Positions 1 to 17,143 of a stretch of 64,000 bases of DNA are shown one piece after another. The notes under the pieces are model-generated. The model had not been told where the DNA came from. It saw nothing but the letters and a program-made list of their open reading frames with translations, and did not search any database. Source of the DNA: Cichorium intybus (Eukaryota; Streptophyta; Magnoliopsida; Asterales; Asteraceae); contig CM042014.1 of assembly GCA_023525715.1 (NCBI GenBank), positions 20,562,063 through 20,626,062 on the forward strand, given 5' to 3'. Each line of letters begins with the position of its first letter. Position 1 is the first letter of the stretch. A program made the translations under genes and the position numbers.

Positions 1-1013
1 GAGCCAAAGCGGGTTTTGTAATTGGTACGTTGCTAAATTTTTATATTTTGCATGATAAATTTACAGCCACATAACTCTTTCTTTTTTCATTTTTCTATCA
101 CCTAAACTACATTTGTTCTTAAACGACATTGGCATCTTTAAAACACCTTCACCTTCCTCGATCATTTCTTCAAGTTTAGAAAATGGGTTTCTCCCAAGAT
201 TTAAGAGTAAAGTCAAATGAAGAAGCATGACAATCAAATTCAAACTAAAATCCACCACCATCATCATCATAGTCATTGTCAACGTAACATGTTTGTTTTG
301 TTTCCTTTTCAGCTTCTAGTCTTCTTGCATCCATGTATAACACCTCAAGTTCACTTGATTCTTCTTCAACGTTACGAAACTCCCTACTCATTTATATCAA
401 CAATTTCGCTAAGACACACGCCAAAACCAACAGCCTCTTTTAAAAAATCATGCATAAAATAAAAAAACGTGTAAATAAAATTAGGCTCCTAGTCATATCT
501 TAACATGTCTAAATCGCGATACGGGTCAAGTTTTTCGGCGTATTCAAGTTCATCATCTGAAAATGCATCAATGGTTATGGTCGATGAATTCATTCAGATT
601 TTGCAATAAATAGATATCGTGATCATAAGAGATCATTTCAACTTACCAAATGTTCATCTTTTTAACCAACAAATTCGTACCTTTGTTGCTTATTGTTAAG
701 CAATTTGAGTAAATGGAGTGGAGAAACACAAATTTGACGATAGGACACAAAATCGCACTAAGGGATAGCTTCAGAAACCCAAAACACACCAGAATGGAGA
801 ATTGCGAGAATTGCGTACCAGATGATGCTTTCAGAACCCTAATCGTAGTGAGAAGCAGAAGAAACATAAATCATCTAAAACCTCGTCGCATTGTTACTCA
901 TAGCATATCGAATTTCGTATCTGGCAAAATCGCACGGCAAAAGGAGGTATCGAGCCCTAAAATTGATGAGAGGAAGGGTTTTGCTTGGAACGAGAATGGC
1001 GGAGTGTGTATTG
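1..1013. other. Left flank, no assignable gene
   Basis: Moderately AT-rich sequence with a short CAT-repeat near 253-274. Positions 700-1013 are less AT-rich than most of the window and form the insertion site of the copia element; the flank resumes at 5902. Reading frames are open on both strands near 713-1018 but match nothing I recognise. It may be a fragment of an older transposon or a 5' gene region. Confidence 0.5.
489..593 (-). CDS. Short acidic reading frame, unrecognised
   Basis: A 34-codon frame on the minus strand from ATG at 591-593 to TAG at 489-491. The product is acidic and contains DDELEYAEKLDPYRDLDMLRYD-like composition (positions 489-560), which reads like the C-terminal end of a real protein and not random AT-rich translation. 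No start context, promoter or upstream exon could be tied to it. It could be the last exon of a transposon-encoded protein. Existence as a gene is unproven. Confidence 0.18.
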   Translation of the reverse strand: MNSSTITIDAFSDDELEYAEKLDPYRDLDMLRYD

Positions 1014-1018
1014 CTTCT

Positions 1019-1133
1019 TGTTTGTGGAAATTGACCCCTTAGGGTTTTACGTGTATTGCCTTCAGTATAAATAATACAAACATAGTACAAAGTTACATCA
1101 TGACCCCTAAACTATACATTAAATCGACTAGCA
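1019..1133 (-). repeat. Copia 3' LTR
   Basis: 115-bp LTR, the downstream copy in element orientation. It matches 5782-5896 except at three positions (near 1050, 1111 and 1131 on the plus strand). The polyprotein stop codon (1128-1130) lies inside this LTR. Confidence 0.96.
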
Positions 1134-3594
1134 CACCCCCTCAGTTGGAGCAGGAGGTTCTCGAATGTTCAAACTGTATCTGAAATCAAGAAATAATTGT
1201 GTAGGGAGTCCTTTGGTAAAAATGACTGCAAATTGATGGGCTGACGGAACATGCAAAACACGCACCTGTCCAATGGCAACACGTTCCCTAACAAAATGCA
1301 AATCTATTTCCACATGTTTGGTTCTTTGATGCTGAACAGGGTTGGAGGCTAAATACATAGCACTCACGTTGTGACAAAACACAACAGTAGTACGAGATAA
1401 CGGGCAGGATAGCTCAAGAAGAAGATTACGTAACCATGCTGCTTCAGCAACAACATTAGCAACCCCCCTATACTCGGCTTCGGCGCTAGACCGAGATACG
1501 ACATGTTGATGTTTTGAGGACCAAGAGACAAGATTGTCACCAAGATAGACGCAAAACCCTGACGTGGAGCGGCGTGTGTCGGGACAGCCGGCCCAATCAG
1601 CATCGGTGTAAGAAACCAAACGATCAGTGAATGACAGACGGATATGAAGACCATGACCGATAGTACCCCGGAGATAACGTAGAATACGTTTGAGGGCAAG
1701 GAAGTGAGGCTCATGAGGATCGTGCATGAACAGGCAGACCTGTTGAACAGCATATGCAACAGGACGGGTAAAGGTCAGATATTGAAGAGCCCCAGCGAGA
1801 CTACGATACAAGGTCGGATCAGAAACTAGGCTTCCAGAGGAGGGCAGTTTTGATTTGGTATCCGTAGGGGTGCTACACGGATTGCAGTCGGTCATATCTG
1901 CACGAGACAGAATTTCCTCTGCAAACGATGATTGAGAGAGGAATAACCGAGTAGCAGAGCGAGTAGCAGCAATGCCCAGGAAAAAAAGACAAGGCACCAA
2001 GGTCCGTCATGGAGAACTCAGACGATAGTCGAGAAATGACACGTCGGATGAGGGGTGGACTGGAGGCAGTAAGGATAATGTCATCGACATAAAGGAGAAG
2101 GTAGATAGTGTCAGATCCACGGTGGAAAGTGAATAGGGAACTATCAGATTTACTGCTCGAGAAGCCAATGGATGAGACATAGACGGCAAAGCGTTGGTAC
2201 CAGGCCTAGGAGCCTGTTTTAGACCATAGAGAGCTTTGCGAAGACGGCAGACATGCGTGGGGTGACGGGGATCAATGTAGCCAGGAGGTTGTTTCATGTA
2301 AACTTCCTCGGAGAGATCACCATGAAGAAACGCATTTTTAACATCGAGTTGGTGAATGGGCCAATGACGAGAGACGGCAATGCTAAGGACGGTTCGGATG
2401 GTGGCGGGTTTGACAACCGGGCTAAAGGTGTCATCAAAATCAAGACCCGGTTGTTGAGAAAAACCTTGGGCTACGAGGCGACACTTATAACGATCAAGAT
2501 TGCCCTTCGAGTCAAACTTGTGACGATAGAGCCAACGACATCCAACAATGTTGGTGTTCGGTGGTGGAGGAACAAGAATCCAAGTTTTATTGGCAGAAAG
2601 GGCAGACATCTCTTGATCCATGGCAGATTTCCAGTTAGGATCACACATGGCTTGAGCTGCGGAACGAAGGATGGGGGATATATCTGTGGAGGCAGAGAGA
2701 TTGAGAATCTGACGAGGTTTGAGGGATCCCGTCTTAGACCGAGTAGTCATAGGATGAGCAGGAGGGGGCTGGAGCCGAACCCGTAGGCGTGGAGGGGGAA
2801 GGGTCGGTGACAGGGGTGGGAGCTGAGGAGCTAGAGGGAACCGAAGCCGTGGAGGAGTGTGGACCGGGTGACACGACCAAAGAGGGGGGTCGTCATCAGG
2901 AATAAAGGAAGAGTATTCCTTGTCGGATGGGGGCGTGTGAAAGTCCTTAAATGGATAATGATCCTCGTCAAAGGTGACGTGTCGGGAGATGAGAACACGT
3001 TGTGATACGAGATCAAGGCATTTGTATCCTTTATGATCGGGAGAGGGACCCAGATATACGCAAGCGGTGGATCGAGGAGAGAGTTTGTTGGGGGAGGTGG
3101 ATGAGGTGTTAGGGTAACACAAACAACCAAAGACACGAAGGTGATCGTATGCGGGAAAAAATCCAAAGAGAACCTCAAACGGTGTCTTATAAGCGAGAGT
3201 GGTGGTGGGAAGTAAGTTAAGAGTGTGAACAGCGGTTAAGAGAGCTTCCGTCCAGAAACTAGTCGGGAGAGACGCCTGAAAAAGAAAGGTGCGAATGACG
3301 TTGTTAATGGTACGAATGGCACGTTCGGCCTTGCCATTTTGTTGCGACGTATACGGACACGAAAAACGAATAGTAATGCCGTGACTACGAAAATACTGAA
3401 GAAGGCGGTTGTTGTTGAACTCACGACCGTTGTCACATTGAAAGGTTTGAATGTCGGTACTAAATTGGTTCTTAACATACATGCGAAAATTGCAAATAAC
3501 ATCGTAAACATCCGATTTTGCACGTAATGGAAAAACCCACAAGAAATGAGAAAAATCGTCAAGAAATAAGATATAATATTTAAAACCACTCAAA
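1128..3594 (-). pseudogene. Copia Pol, integrase C-terminal part, reverse transcriptase and RNase H
   Basis: Second part of Pol. The integrase catalytic region shows FQCDNGREF and, further on, NGKAERAIRT (the second Asp and the Glu of the DDE triad). Reverse transcriptase follows, with LDVKNAFLHGDL and KALYGLKQAP; the YVDD box is encoded near 2065-2085. RNase H has YTDADWAG and SSAEAEY. Two single-base changes disrupt RT: a loss near 2205-2210 just after LKQAPR, and a gain in the A7 run at 1981-1987; they cancel, so only about 220 bp including YVDD are out of frame. RNase H has His where CDN is usual (1368-1376) and Val where DIFTK is usual (near 1224), which would remove two catalytic acids. 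The frame ends at TAG 1128-1130. Confidence 0.93.
1134..1144 (-). other. Copia polypurine tract
   Basis: On the minus strand the bases just before the 3' LTR read ACTGAGGGGGTG, a purine-rich plus-strand primer. It overlaps the last codons of the polyprotein, so the reading frame runs through the tract into the LTR. Confidence 0.85.
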
Positions 3595-4749
3595 CTAAAA
3601 AACAGGTGATGTCCATAAATCAGAATGAACAAGTTCAAACACACGAGAAGTTTTCGTAAGAGACGAAGAAAAAGGTAAGCGACAATGTTTTTCAATTTGA
3701 CAAGCATGGCAAATAGGAAGATCGTTCGTAGTGCTAGAAATAAATTTACGAGTTTGTAAAAAACGAAGAACAGAGGAGCCGGGATGACCAAGACGACGGT
3801 GCCACGTGGGGAGAGACACCACCGCTAAGGCTTTGGCAGGAACGGAAGAAGGAAAGCACGGGTATAAATCGTCATTACTGTCGCATCGTTGAAGGAGCGC
3901 ATCCGACTCAAGATCCTTGATAGAAAAACCAAAACGGTCAAAAGAAACAGCAACATTATTGTCAGTAGTGAATTTACGAATGGAGACAAGATTTTTAATC
4001 ATTTTGTTTGACACGAGAACATTGTTTAAGGAAAATCGCCGTTGAGAAAACGGGAGTGTCGTGTGACCAACGTGAGTAACCGGGACAATATCACCATTAC
4101 CAAACATTATGGATTTAGAAGAGCAAGGTGTAAGAGAAAGCATTTTACCTTGGTTAAATGACATGTGTGCACTGGCGCCGGTATCCATGTAATAGTTGTT
4201 GTCGGGCGGAGCTTGAATGGACATTGCTTGAAAGACGGTGGAGAGATCGGTGGGCTGTTGAGAAGCGTTGGGCGGAACCGGAGGTGGCAGACCCGCGTAC
4301 GCGCTGCTGGGTTGCCAAAAAGTTGGGCTGTTGGGCCTTTGCTGGATCGCAAAAGATGGCTGGAGCTGGCCTTTTGGAGCGTGCGTGAAGGCAGCCGAAG
4401 GGAGCCCAGGTGGCTGCTGCTGGAAATAAGCTTGGGCCGGCTGCTGTTGGGCCATTAGACCAGGTGGGCCAGGCGCAAAAAAGGGCTGCTGCGACAGCAC
4501 TTGGTGTCCGATGGGTAAAGTTTGAGCACCAAAAGAATTCCCTGCCATATTAGTGTTAGGAAAAAAATATGGGTGTTGGGAAATGGCATTGTTTGGGGCA
4601 TTTGCACTTGGATGGGACCCCATAATTCCTGCAAATTGAGACGGTTGACTCGAGTTTGTGCCTGCAAATTGGTTAGTGCTGGTAGGAAAGCTAGAATTAC
4701 CCCCCCCCCCCCCTTTAGAAGTACTCTTATTATTAGTCCGATTTTTGTT
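3595..4749 (-). pseudogene. Copia Gag C-terminal linker, protease and integrase N-terminal part
   Basis: Open frame in register with Gag but downstream of a TAG. It starts with a Gly/Pro/Gln-rich linker, then the aspartic protease active site YYMDTGASAHM, then the GAG-pre-integrase region with WHRRLGHP and the CHACQIEKH half of the HHCC zinc finger, then HSDLWTSP, which supplies the first integrase Asp. The frame breaks at 3597-3602, where a T run on the coding strand is one base too long and creates a stop; integrase continues in the next frame. Gag-linker to protease contains no CCHC zinc knuckle, which most copia Gags have. Confidence 0.92.
4700..4713. repeat. Homopolymer C14 encoding a Gly run
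   Basis: Fourteen C on the plus strand, read as about five Gly codons in the copia Gag linker. The frame is kept across it in this copy. It is a likely slippage or sequencing-error site. Confidence 0.9.
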
Positions 4750-5454
4750 CTATTTATTTTTGGATTTTCCGGATTGTTGGGAGTAAAGAGCGGTGGTAGC
4801 GGGGGATGGGTCAATGGTGTGGTCATGATTTTCATCACGGGACTCATGCACAAGAAGCATATTTTTAGCTTCCAAAAAAGATGGAAACGGTTTGGTGTTG
4901 GTGATGACGTCAATGATACTTTGATATGATGGGGGTAAACCACGTAGAATTTGCATGACAAGTTCAAGTTCGGTAATTGCGGAGTCTACATCATGAAGGG
5001 CATCGGCTAAATGTTTAAGATTATGACAATATTCAGTGATTGAGGAGGCACCTTTCTTGACGTTACGGAATTGTTCTTGAAGTTGTAGCATACGGGGCAT
5101 TTTGTTGTTGAGGAAGAATTCATGTAAATTGTCCCACAAGTCTTTAGCGGTGCAAGAATCGCTAGTGATAACTTGTAAAACAGTGGGATCACAAGTGGAA
5201 TAAAACCAGGACTTCACGCGAGCATCAATGGAATCCCAGTCTTCGTCTTTGTCACCATTAGGTTTGGAATCGCCATTAATATGGCCGAGTACCTTGGCAC
5301 CCTTACAAATGTCTTGAAAAGTTCGGCACCATAGCTTGTATTTGGAACCATCAGAGGTAAGTTTGAAGCTGAACTGATTGTAAACATTGGTAACAGCATA
5401 TACAAGCTGTTGGGAAGTGGGAACTGAAGTGGAGGTATGGGCGGGTGTGGACAT
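4750..5454 (-). pseudogene. Copia Gag capsid (UBN2-like), ends at TAG
   Basis: Capsid-like Gag of about 234 residues from the ATG at 5454 (an in-frame ATG lies 12 codons upstream at 5490, but MSTPAHTSTS is the more usual start). It has FKLTSDGSKYKLWCRTF near the N-terminus, a central helix-rich part with VKSWFYSTCDP, KDLWDNLHEFF and a late ELELVMQILRGLPPSYQ, the layout of the retrotransposon gag/UBN2 family. It forms the particle that packages the RNA. It ends at TAG 4750-4752 but the same frame continues into the protease part, so the stop is either a mutation or a readthrough point. Confidence 0.88.
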
Positions 5455-5769
5455 GGTAAACCCAAAAAATCCAAATAATAAAGTAGACAAAAAAACAGAA
5501 GAACAATGGAATACTTAACCGTAGGCAGAGGGATTGTAGCAAACGTACCGTACCGTTGATGTGGAGTGAAGCAGACAGCGGAAGAGAGTGAGGATCAGGA
5601 GCAACAAACCGTGAGGGTGGGAGTGTACGGGTGCGACAGCAGGAGGCAAGGAACAGATCGTGACCGACAAGGAGGAGAGTCACGACCATGCAATCGACGG
5701 AAGACTTGGCAAGAAAGGTGAAGCAGGAAAAAAAAATCGACCAGACCTTGCCCTAGGCGCCGTACCCTA

Positions 5770-5781
5770 GGCTTGATACCA
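5770..5781 (-). other. Copia primer-binding site (initiator Met tRNA)
   Basis: Directly next to the 5' LTR, the minus strand reads TGGTATCAAGCC. It matches the complement of the initiator Met tRNA 3' end, with one G missing relative to the usual TGGTATCAGAGCC. Confidence 0.88.
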
Positions 5782-5896
5782 TGTTTGTGGAAATTGACCC
5801 CTTAGGGTTTTACATGTATTGCCTTCAGTATAAATAATACAAACATAGTACAAAGTTACATCAGGACCCCTAAACTATACATTAAATCGACTAACA
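5782..5896 (-). repeat. Copia 5' LTR
   Basis: 115-bp LTR in minus orientation, TG...CA, followed outside by the CTTCT target duplication. It should contain the promoter. It is very short for a copia LTR. Confidence 0.96.
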
Positions 5897-5901
5897 CTTC
5901 T

Positions 5902-6128
5902 ATTTGTTCAGAAGTATGACAAAGATGATCACTTTCCTGAAACTCTAGGCTTAAACCACTAGGCCATGTGGAGAAGAAAACTTTTAAATTTTCAGAAACG
6001 ATCTCTCAAGTATATAGGCTTTAATAGTTTTTCTTCAAGGTAATAGGGGTGTGGTCTGAACTCAGTTGCACAAGCCACATCAGTAAGTGTGCAAGTGATA
6101 ATCGGCTAAGAGTGAGTTAACATGTTAA
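5902..6128. other. Resumed left flank
   Basis: Continuation of the flank split by the copia insertion. No coding or repeat feature seen; the TAA at 6126-6128 is the target duplication of the next MITE. Confidence 0.5.
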
Positions 6129-6402
6129 GGGGCGTTTAGGATTGCTTATTTAAAACAATTTATATTTTTTATTAAAAGTAATTATTAACTTATCCGATGC
6201 TAAAACGAATTTTCTAAAAAAATTGTTTTAGCTTATTAAAATCTACTTAAATAAGTCAATAAGTAAAGAATAATAACTTATTAATGACTCCTTATTTAAG
6301 TTAATAAATGTTTATTCTCATCCAAACACGTAAAACTTTTCATCACCAGTGTCAAACCACAATAAGTCAAAGCACATCAAATAAGTAATCCCAAACACCT
6401 CC
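6129..6402. mobile_element. Tourist (PIF/Harbinger) MITE
   Basis: 274-bp element with imperfect terminal inverted repeats: left GGGGCGTTTAGGATTGCTTA, right (reversed) GGAGGTGTTTGGGATTACTT. It is flanked by TAA on both sides (6126-6128, 6403-6405), the 3-bp TTA/TAA target duplication of PIF/Harbinger. The inside is AT-rich and non-coding, so it depended on a transposase from elsewhere. Confidence 0.85.
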
Positions 6403-6405
6403 TAA

Positions 6406-6855
6406 ATGTCATTATACTAAAGAAAAAAAACAACATTACAAATTTAAACTTTTATGCAAAATATTATACTGAAGCAAAAAAAAAAACAAAATTAAAAGTT
6501 TGTGTGGTATTTTCCCATAGAAATAAGAGTAAACGACAATTTGTCTATAAAAATAAAACTAACCAAAAATTTGTCTGTGATAATACCAAATTCTTTGTTC
6601 GTGATGTTGACACGATGGATTATGTCTCTTCATTACAACCACGGGATGCCTTAATGCACAACTCTTCATAAATTCAAGTTTGAGTCTTGAATGGAACTTT
6701 CTTTTCATGTATTTTTTTTCGATAAGCCATGTCACTATCTACGAAATAAAAAATCCTGTCAGGTCTCTCTTATGTAACTAACTAGTATTTTGTATGATTA
6801 CCGTATTTAAAAAAACAAAAGTATCGATACAATGTACTCAAAGTTATATAAAGAA
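6406..6855. other. AT-rich sequence, nothing assignable
   Basis: Non-coding AT-rich DNA with short A runs. I see no gene, terminal repeat or target duplication. Confidence 0.5.
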
Positions 6856-7250
6856 CTTGATAAGACAACGAATTTTTTAAATTATTTATATTTGGTTGCT
6901 GAACTTATTTTTGTGGTTGATTTATACATGAACTTTTTAAAATTGTTTACATTTATTCACTTATGTTTTTTTATACACATATGAACATTAAACTTATTTT
7001 ATTTGTACACATGATCATTAAACTTATTTCATTTGTACACATATGACCAATAACACAATAGTCATATTTGCGGACAAAAAATATAAGTGACTAAATATGA
7101 ACAATTTTAAAAAGTTTGTGGGTAGTCAAGCATAAATATAAGTTCAATGATCAAATATGAATAATGTTAAAAAGTTTATGGTAACTCAAGCATAAAAAGA
7201 ATTTCGGCAACCGAATGTGAAATTTTTTTAAAGCTTGTTACTCTATCAAG
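6856..7250. mobile_element. Foldback element next to a (TA)n tract
   Basis: About 395 bp whose two halves are imperfect inverted copies over 120 bp or more. The left end CTTGATAAGACAACGAATTT matches the right end reversed, CTTGATAGAGTAACAAGC. Repeated words such as GAACTTATTT and AAACTTTTTAA occur inside. Outside, the inverted repeat may extend through TATATAA on each side; the right side continues into a long (TA)n. No coding capacity. Confidence 0.7.
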
Positions 7251-7251
7251 T

Positions 7252-13367
<6,116 letters not shown>

Positions 13368-13375
13368 GTTAATTA

Positions 13376-13910
13376 TAAGGTTGAGCGTGGTGCGGTTAGG
13401 CGCGTTTATTAACCAAAATCGTACCATTAACCGCAAATGCGGTTATTAAATTTTTAATAACCAAATAGTGCGGTGCAGTTATGCTGTGATTTTATGTGGT
13501 TGCGGTTTCAGTTATTAACCGCATATATTTGGTGCGGTTATTTTGTGCGGTCATTATATGTATTTTTTCTTTAATCATATGGATTTGGTACATGTTTTGC
13601 GAACCAATTAAATATTAAAATAAAACAACCACATACTAAAAACTTATCTCAAACATACAAGTTACAACCATTAATTCCTTTAAAACACTGAGTTAATTAA
13701 TATAAAAACTATATAATTATTTAATTATGCGGTTAGTGGTGCGGTTGCGGTTATATCGGTACGATATATTTCATAAAACCACACCGCACCGCAATTTTTC
13801 GATTATTTCAAAATTGAAAACCTCAGTGTTGGTCATTGTTTCGGTTGCGGTTAATCGATTTCGTTTTTTGCGTTTTTTTTGCCATGCGGTTCGGTTTTTG
13901 CTCATCCCTA
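13376..13910. mobile_element. hAT MITE with TGCGGTT repeats
   Basis: 535 bp. Ends are TAAGGTTGAGCGTGGTGCGG on the left and (reversed) TAGGGATGAGCAAAAACCGA on the right. The 8-bp flanks GTTAATTA (13368-13375) and GTTAATTG (13911-13918) match at 7 of 8 positions, the hAT duplication length. Both ends are dense in TGCGGTT/AACCGCA words, likely transposase binding sites. No coding. Confidence 0.85.
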
Positions 13911-13918
13911 GTTAATTG

Positions 13919-14370
13919 TATGATCATTTTTAATCTATATGACATAACGAAAACTATTAAGTTACTCTAGTAATATATAGCAAAATTTGAAAATTGAAAT
14001 TTAACATCGTAACATGGCTCGAAATATAACCAAAAAAACTCAAGCCAAGACAATTATCTTTAAAGGTTTGCATTCTTATTTCTATATGTTTTCTCTCACT
14101 TTGTATTGAATTGGATTTTTTGTGTTACTCAAATGATTGGACTCTTTTATAATAAAAAAACTATTCAACTATAATTCATGCGATACTCATAAATTATATC
14201 ATATTAGTTAAAATCTTTAGTAATTATAAGATATAAGTTAAAAACTATTTAATGGTTTTTATTAATTAGTTGAAAGATGATGGGGTGGAGCTTTCAAATG
14301 AATATGGTGCAAGAATAAGACATATCTTAAACCATATTCATTTTGGTAGCATCTTTTATAATATTTATAA

Positions 14371-14372
<2 letters not shown>
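13919..14372. other. AT-rich sequence, nothing assignable
   Basis: No gene or terminal repeat seen. Confidence 0.45.

Positions 14373-14445
<73 letters not shown>
14373..14445. repeat. (TA)n microsatellite
   Basis: About 36 TA units, followed by a short TGTG tract. Confidence 0.98.
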
Positions 14446-14448
<3 letters not shown>

Positions 14449-16130
14449 GTGTGTGTGGCGTGATTCAAATAGAAACTCCAAGAGATTAGAAAATCATATA
14501 TCTGTGTATTTACAGTTATTAAACTGTGAATACAGACTATTCACCTTTTTGTTATTTTTGGTAAAAAAAAGGCAAAAATGTCATTTTCACAGTCTAGTAT
14601 ATATTTATACACTCATTCACAGTATAATACAATTATTTTAACACTTATTCACAGATTAATACTTTGATTCGTTTTTAATATATCTAGCCAAACATTACTG
14701 TCACCGTCGCCAACGACCACACGTTGCCACTGATTTGATGTGGGATCTTCAGTTGACACTGATGTTACTCCATAAGCATGACTCTGGTCGGCAGTGAGAT
14801 CTTCAATTACAATCAAGGGGAAACTCATCGGTCATACCCTGGGAGAACGATCTGATGGTCAAGTTAGTTTTTCGGTGGAGGTACTCGTATGAATAAGTGA
14901 GTGGTGAGAAGATGATCCTCTTACTGTTGGGAGAGCATGGTGTTATATAGTAAGGCTTCCGTTTTGCGACAGTATCGCCGAGTGAGAACTATACGTTTTG
15001 TGCTCGGAAGTACATTCATACTTTGGTGAGCAGAAGAACCCTTCAAAAAATGGGTGAGCTAGTTTTATGGGTTAATGCTAATCAAGTGGGTATGATGCAC
15101 CGTCGTGTGGAGATGATCTCTTATCAGACGTTCATTCTTTATTCCGACAAGGAACATATTAATGAGGTATTGAGGTGTTTTCAGGTGGTGACAGATGATT
15201 TTCCTGGGCAGATGCTTGCTGGTACAATGATGGGAACCTACTCAAACCGATCCATGTGCAACCGGCGTGTTACATATGCTTTCTAGTTCAAATAAAACAA
15301 AAAGTTGATGATTAAAAACGCTTAAGGGAGCAGGTTCAATTCGTAAAAAACTTCGACACCATCACATGAGGCTAATCTTTCCATGCAATGATGGTGGTTT
15401 GAAGATCAAAGAAAAACATCAATTTCGTAGCAGTGGTAGTGATAAACCCGATTTAGCAATAACCTTGTGCTAAATGGTGATAGGATGTTCAATTTTTCAA
15501 ATTTCAATTACAAAGGTCATGTCATGATTTTGTTACCGGCAATTAGGATGCAACCGTGAAATTAGACATTTAGAAACTAAGCGAGTCAAGAGTAATGAGT
15601 AATGACAATAAGAAATTAAGACCAAACCGGAAAATAATATAAAAGTCACAATTTTCTTATAATTAAACTTTTTGTAAATTTTGAAAAGTATAAAATATCA
15701 TCTCTATTTTAGAACAAATAGATTAGAAGTAAGACAGAAAAAAGATTCGTACTAGAAAGCATGTTGTCTTGATCGAGTGTGACGTAAATATGGTCAAACT
15801 ATCTTTATGCAACTCGATGTTCCTTTGTACTTTCCCCGTGGACCTGTTTCAACTTTGACCAAATCTTAATTCTACATTTCTACTGGTCTATCTTTTGCCG
15901 TTTTGCATCCTTAAATGCAAATACTAATTATAATAATGTTATTCGCCATATATACCGAGGCGTCCATTTTTCGCTTAAATAACTAGATAAAAACTATGTA
16001 AAGTTGTAAACCCTTAAATAAAATCGACGAATTACAAGATTACTTAAAAATATTTTATTACTAAAAAGCTTATGAATTATAGCGGCGGCGAATTGGCGGT
16101 ACACCCAAATTCACGAACCGTTTTACGGTA
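14446..16130. other. Unassigned region with a base-composition island
   Basis: Positions about 14700-15300 are much less AT-rich than their surroundings and hold an 87-codon frame on the plus strand (15023-15286, starting MVSRRTLQKMGELVLWVNAN). I recognise no domain in it. The flanking frames are broken, so it is probably a decayed gene or transposon fragment. The rest is AT-rich and featureless. Confidence 0.4.
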
Positions 16131-16139
16131 TTATAATAT

Positions 16140-17048
16140 ATCTTATAAAGGAAGTATTTTTTCTTATATAATGTGTATTTGAAACCCTCCAACTCTTCAA
16201 CTTCTAATCTTTGAATTTTTTTCTTTATCTCATATTGTTTCACACACATATATGACAATTCCTCTTTCACTTATATAATATTACTTATTTGCTTTTATTA
16301 TTCATCAATATTGATCATAATATAAGATTCAAGTTTATCATTATTTTATGGTCATTTAACATAAAAAATATTTTTAACGCAAAGTTTTAAAGGATTATAA
16401 TTTTTAGTTCCAACTTCTAGAAGTATTGAAACTTAAAAGTGAAGTTAAAATTACTTAAAACTTTTAAAAACTCAACTAGGTTGAAGTTTATATTATGATT
16501 TTGTAAAAAGTGACAACGGTGTAAACAATTTTTGATTCACCACTATGTATACACATTTTTTTTTATTGTGAATGTTTTAAATATCTCTTATAAAGGAGAT
16601 CATCTGAAATAATGTATTAATGATTTATCTTTTAACATATTATTTTGAATTTTTTTCTTTGTCTCACATCGATTCACACATCTATCTAACATTTCATCTT
16701 TACGTTATATAATATCATACATTGGATCCCAAATCCATCAATCTTGATTATGATACGACTTTCAAAGTCTATTATTAATTTATTGTCAATTTATCTTAGA
16801 AACATGTTTTCTCAAAGTATTAAAAGATTCTAGTATTTGGTTTTGGCTTCCAACAATATTCAAACTAAAAAATAAAGATGAATGTTACTAAAAACTGATT
16901 AGGTTGCAAGTATATAATATGTCTTAGTAAAAAAGTGATAACGATGTGGACTTTTTTTATTCACATTGATATACATACATAAAAATTTCAATAGCGAACA
17001 TTTGAGAATTATTCAAACAAATAAAGTTGAACCATTATCTATGTATTA

Positions 17049-17143
<95 letters not shown>

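Larger units (their letters stand above)
1019..5896 (-). mobile_element. Ty1/copia LTR retrotransposon, full length but disabled
   Basis: A 4878-bp element on the minus strand bounded by 115-bp direct LTRs (1019-1133 and 5782-5896) that start TG and end CA. Both sides carry a perfect 5-bp target duplication CTTCT (1014-1018, 5897-5901). A primer-binding site sits directly after the 5' LTR and a purine tract directly before the 3' LTR. Domain order is Gag, protease, integrase, reverse transcriptase, RNase H, which defines copia. The LTRs differ at three sites by eye (about 2.6%), so insertion is likely one to two million years old under usual plant LTR rates. Coding is interrupted by one stop and three single-base frameshifts. 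Confidence 0.97.

Noticed and set aside
713..1042. 109-codon plus-strand frame next to the copia element
   Set aside because: Its last codons lie in the copia LTR, there is a competing frame on the other strand, and no family is recognisable.
2253..2786. 177-codon plus-strand frame
   Set aside because: Antisense shadow of the copia reverse transcriptase region.
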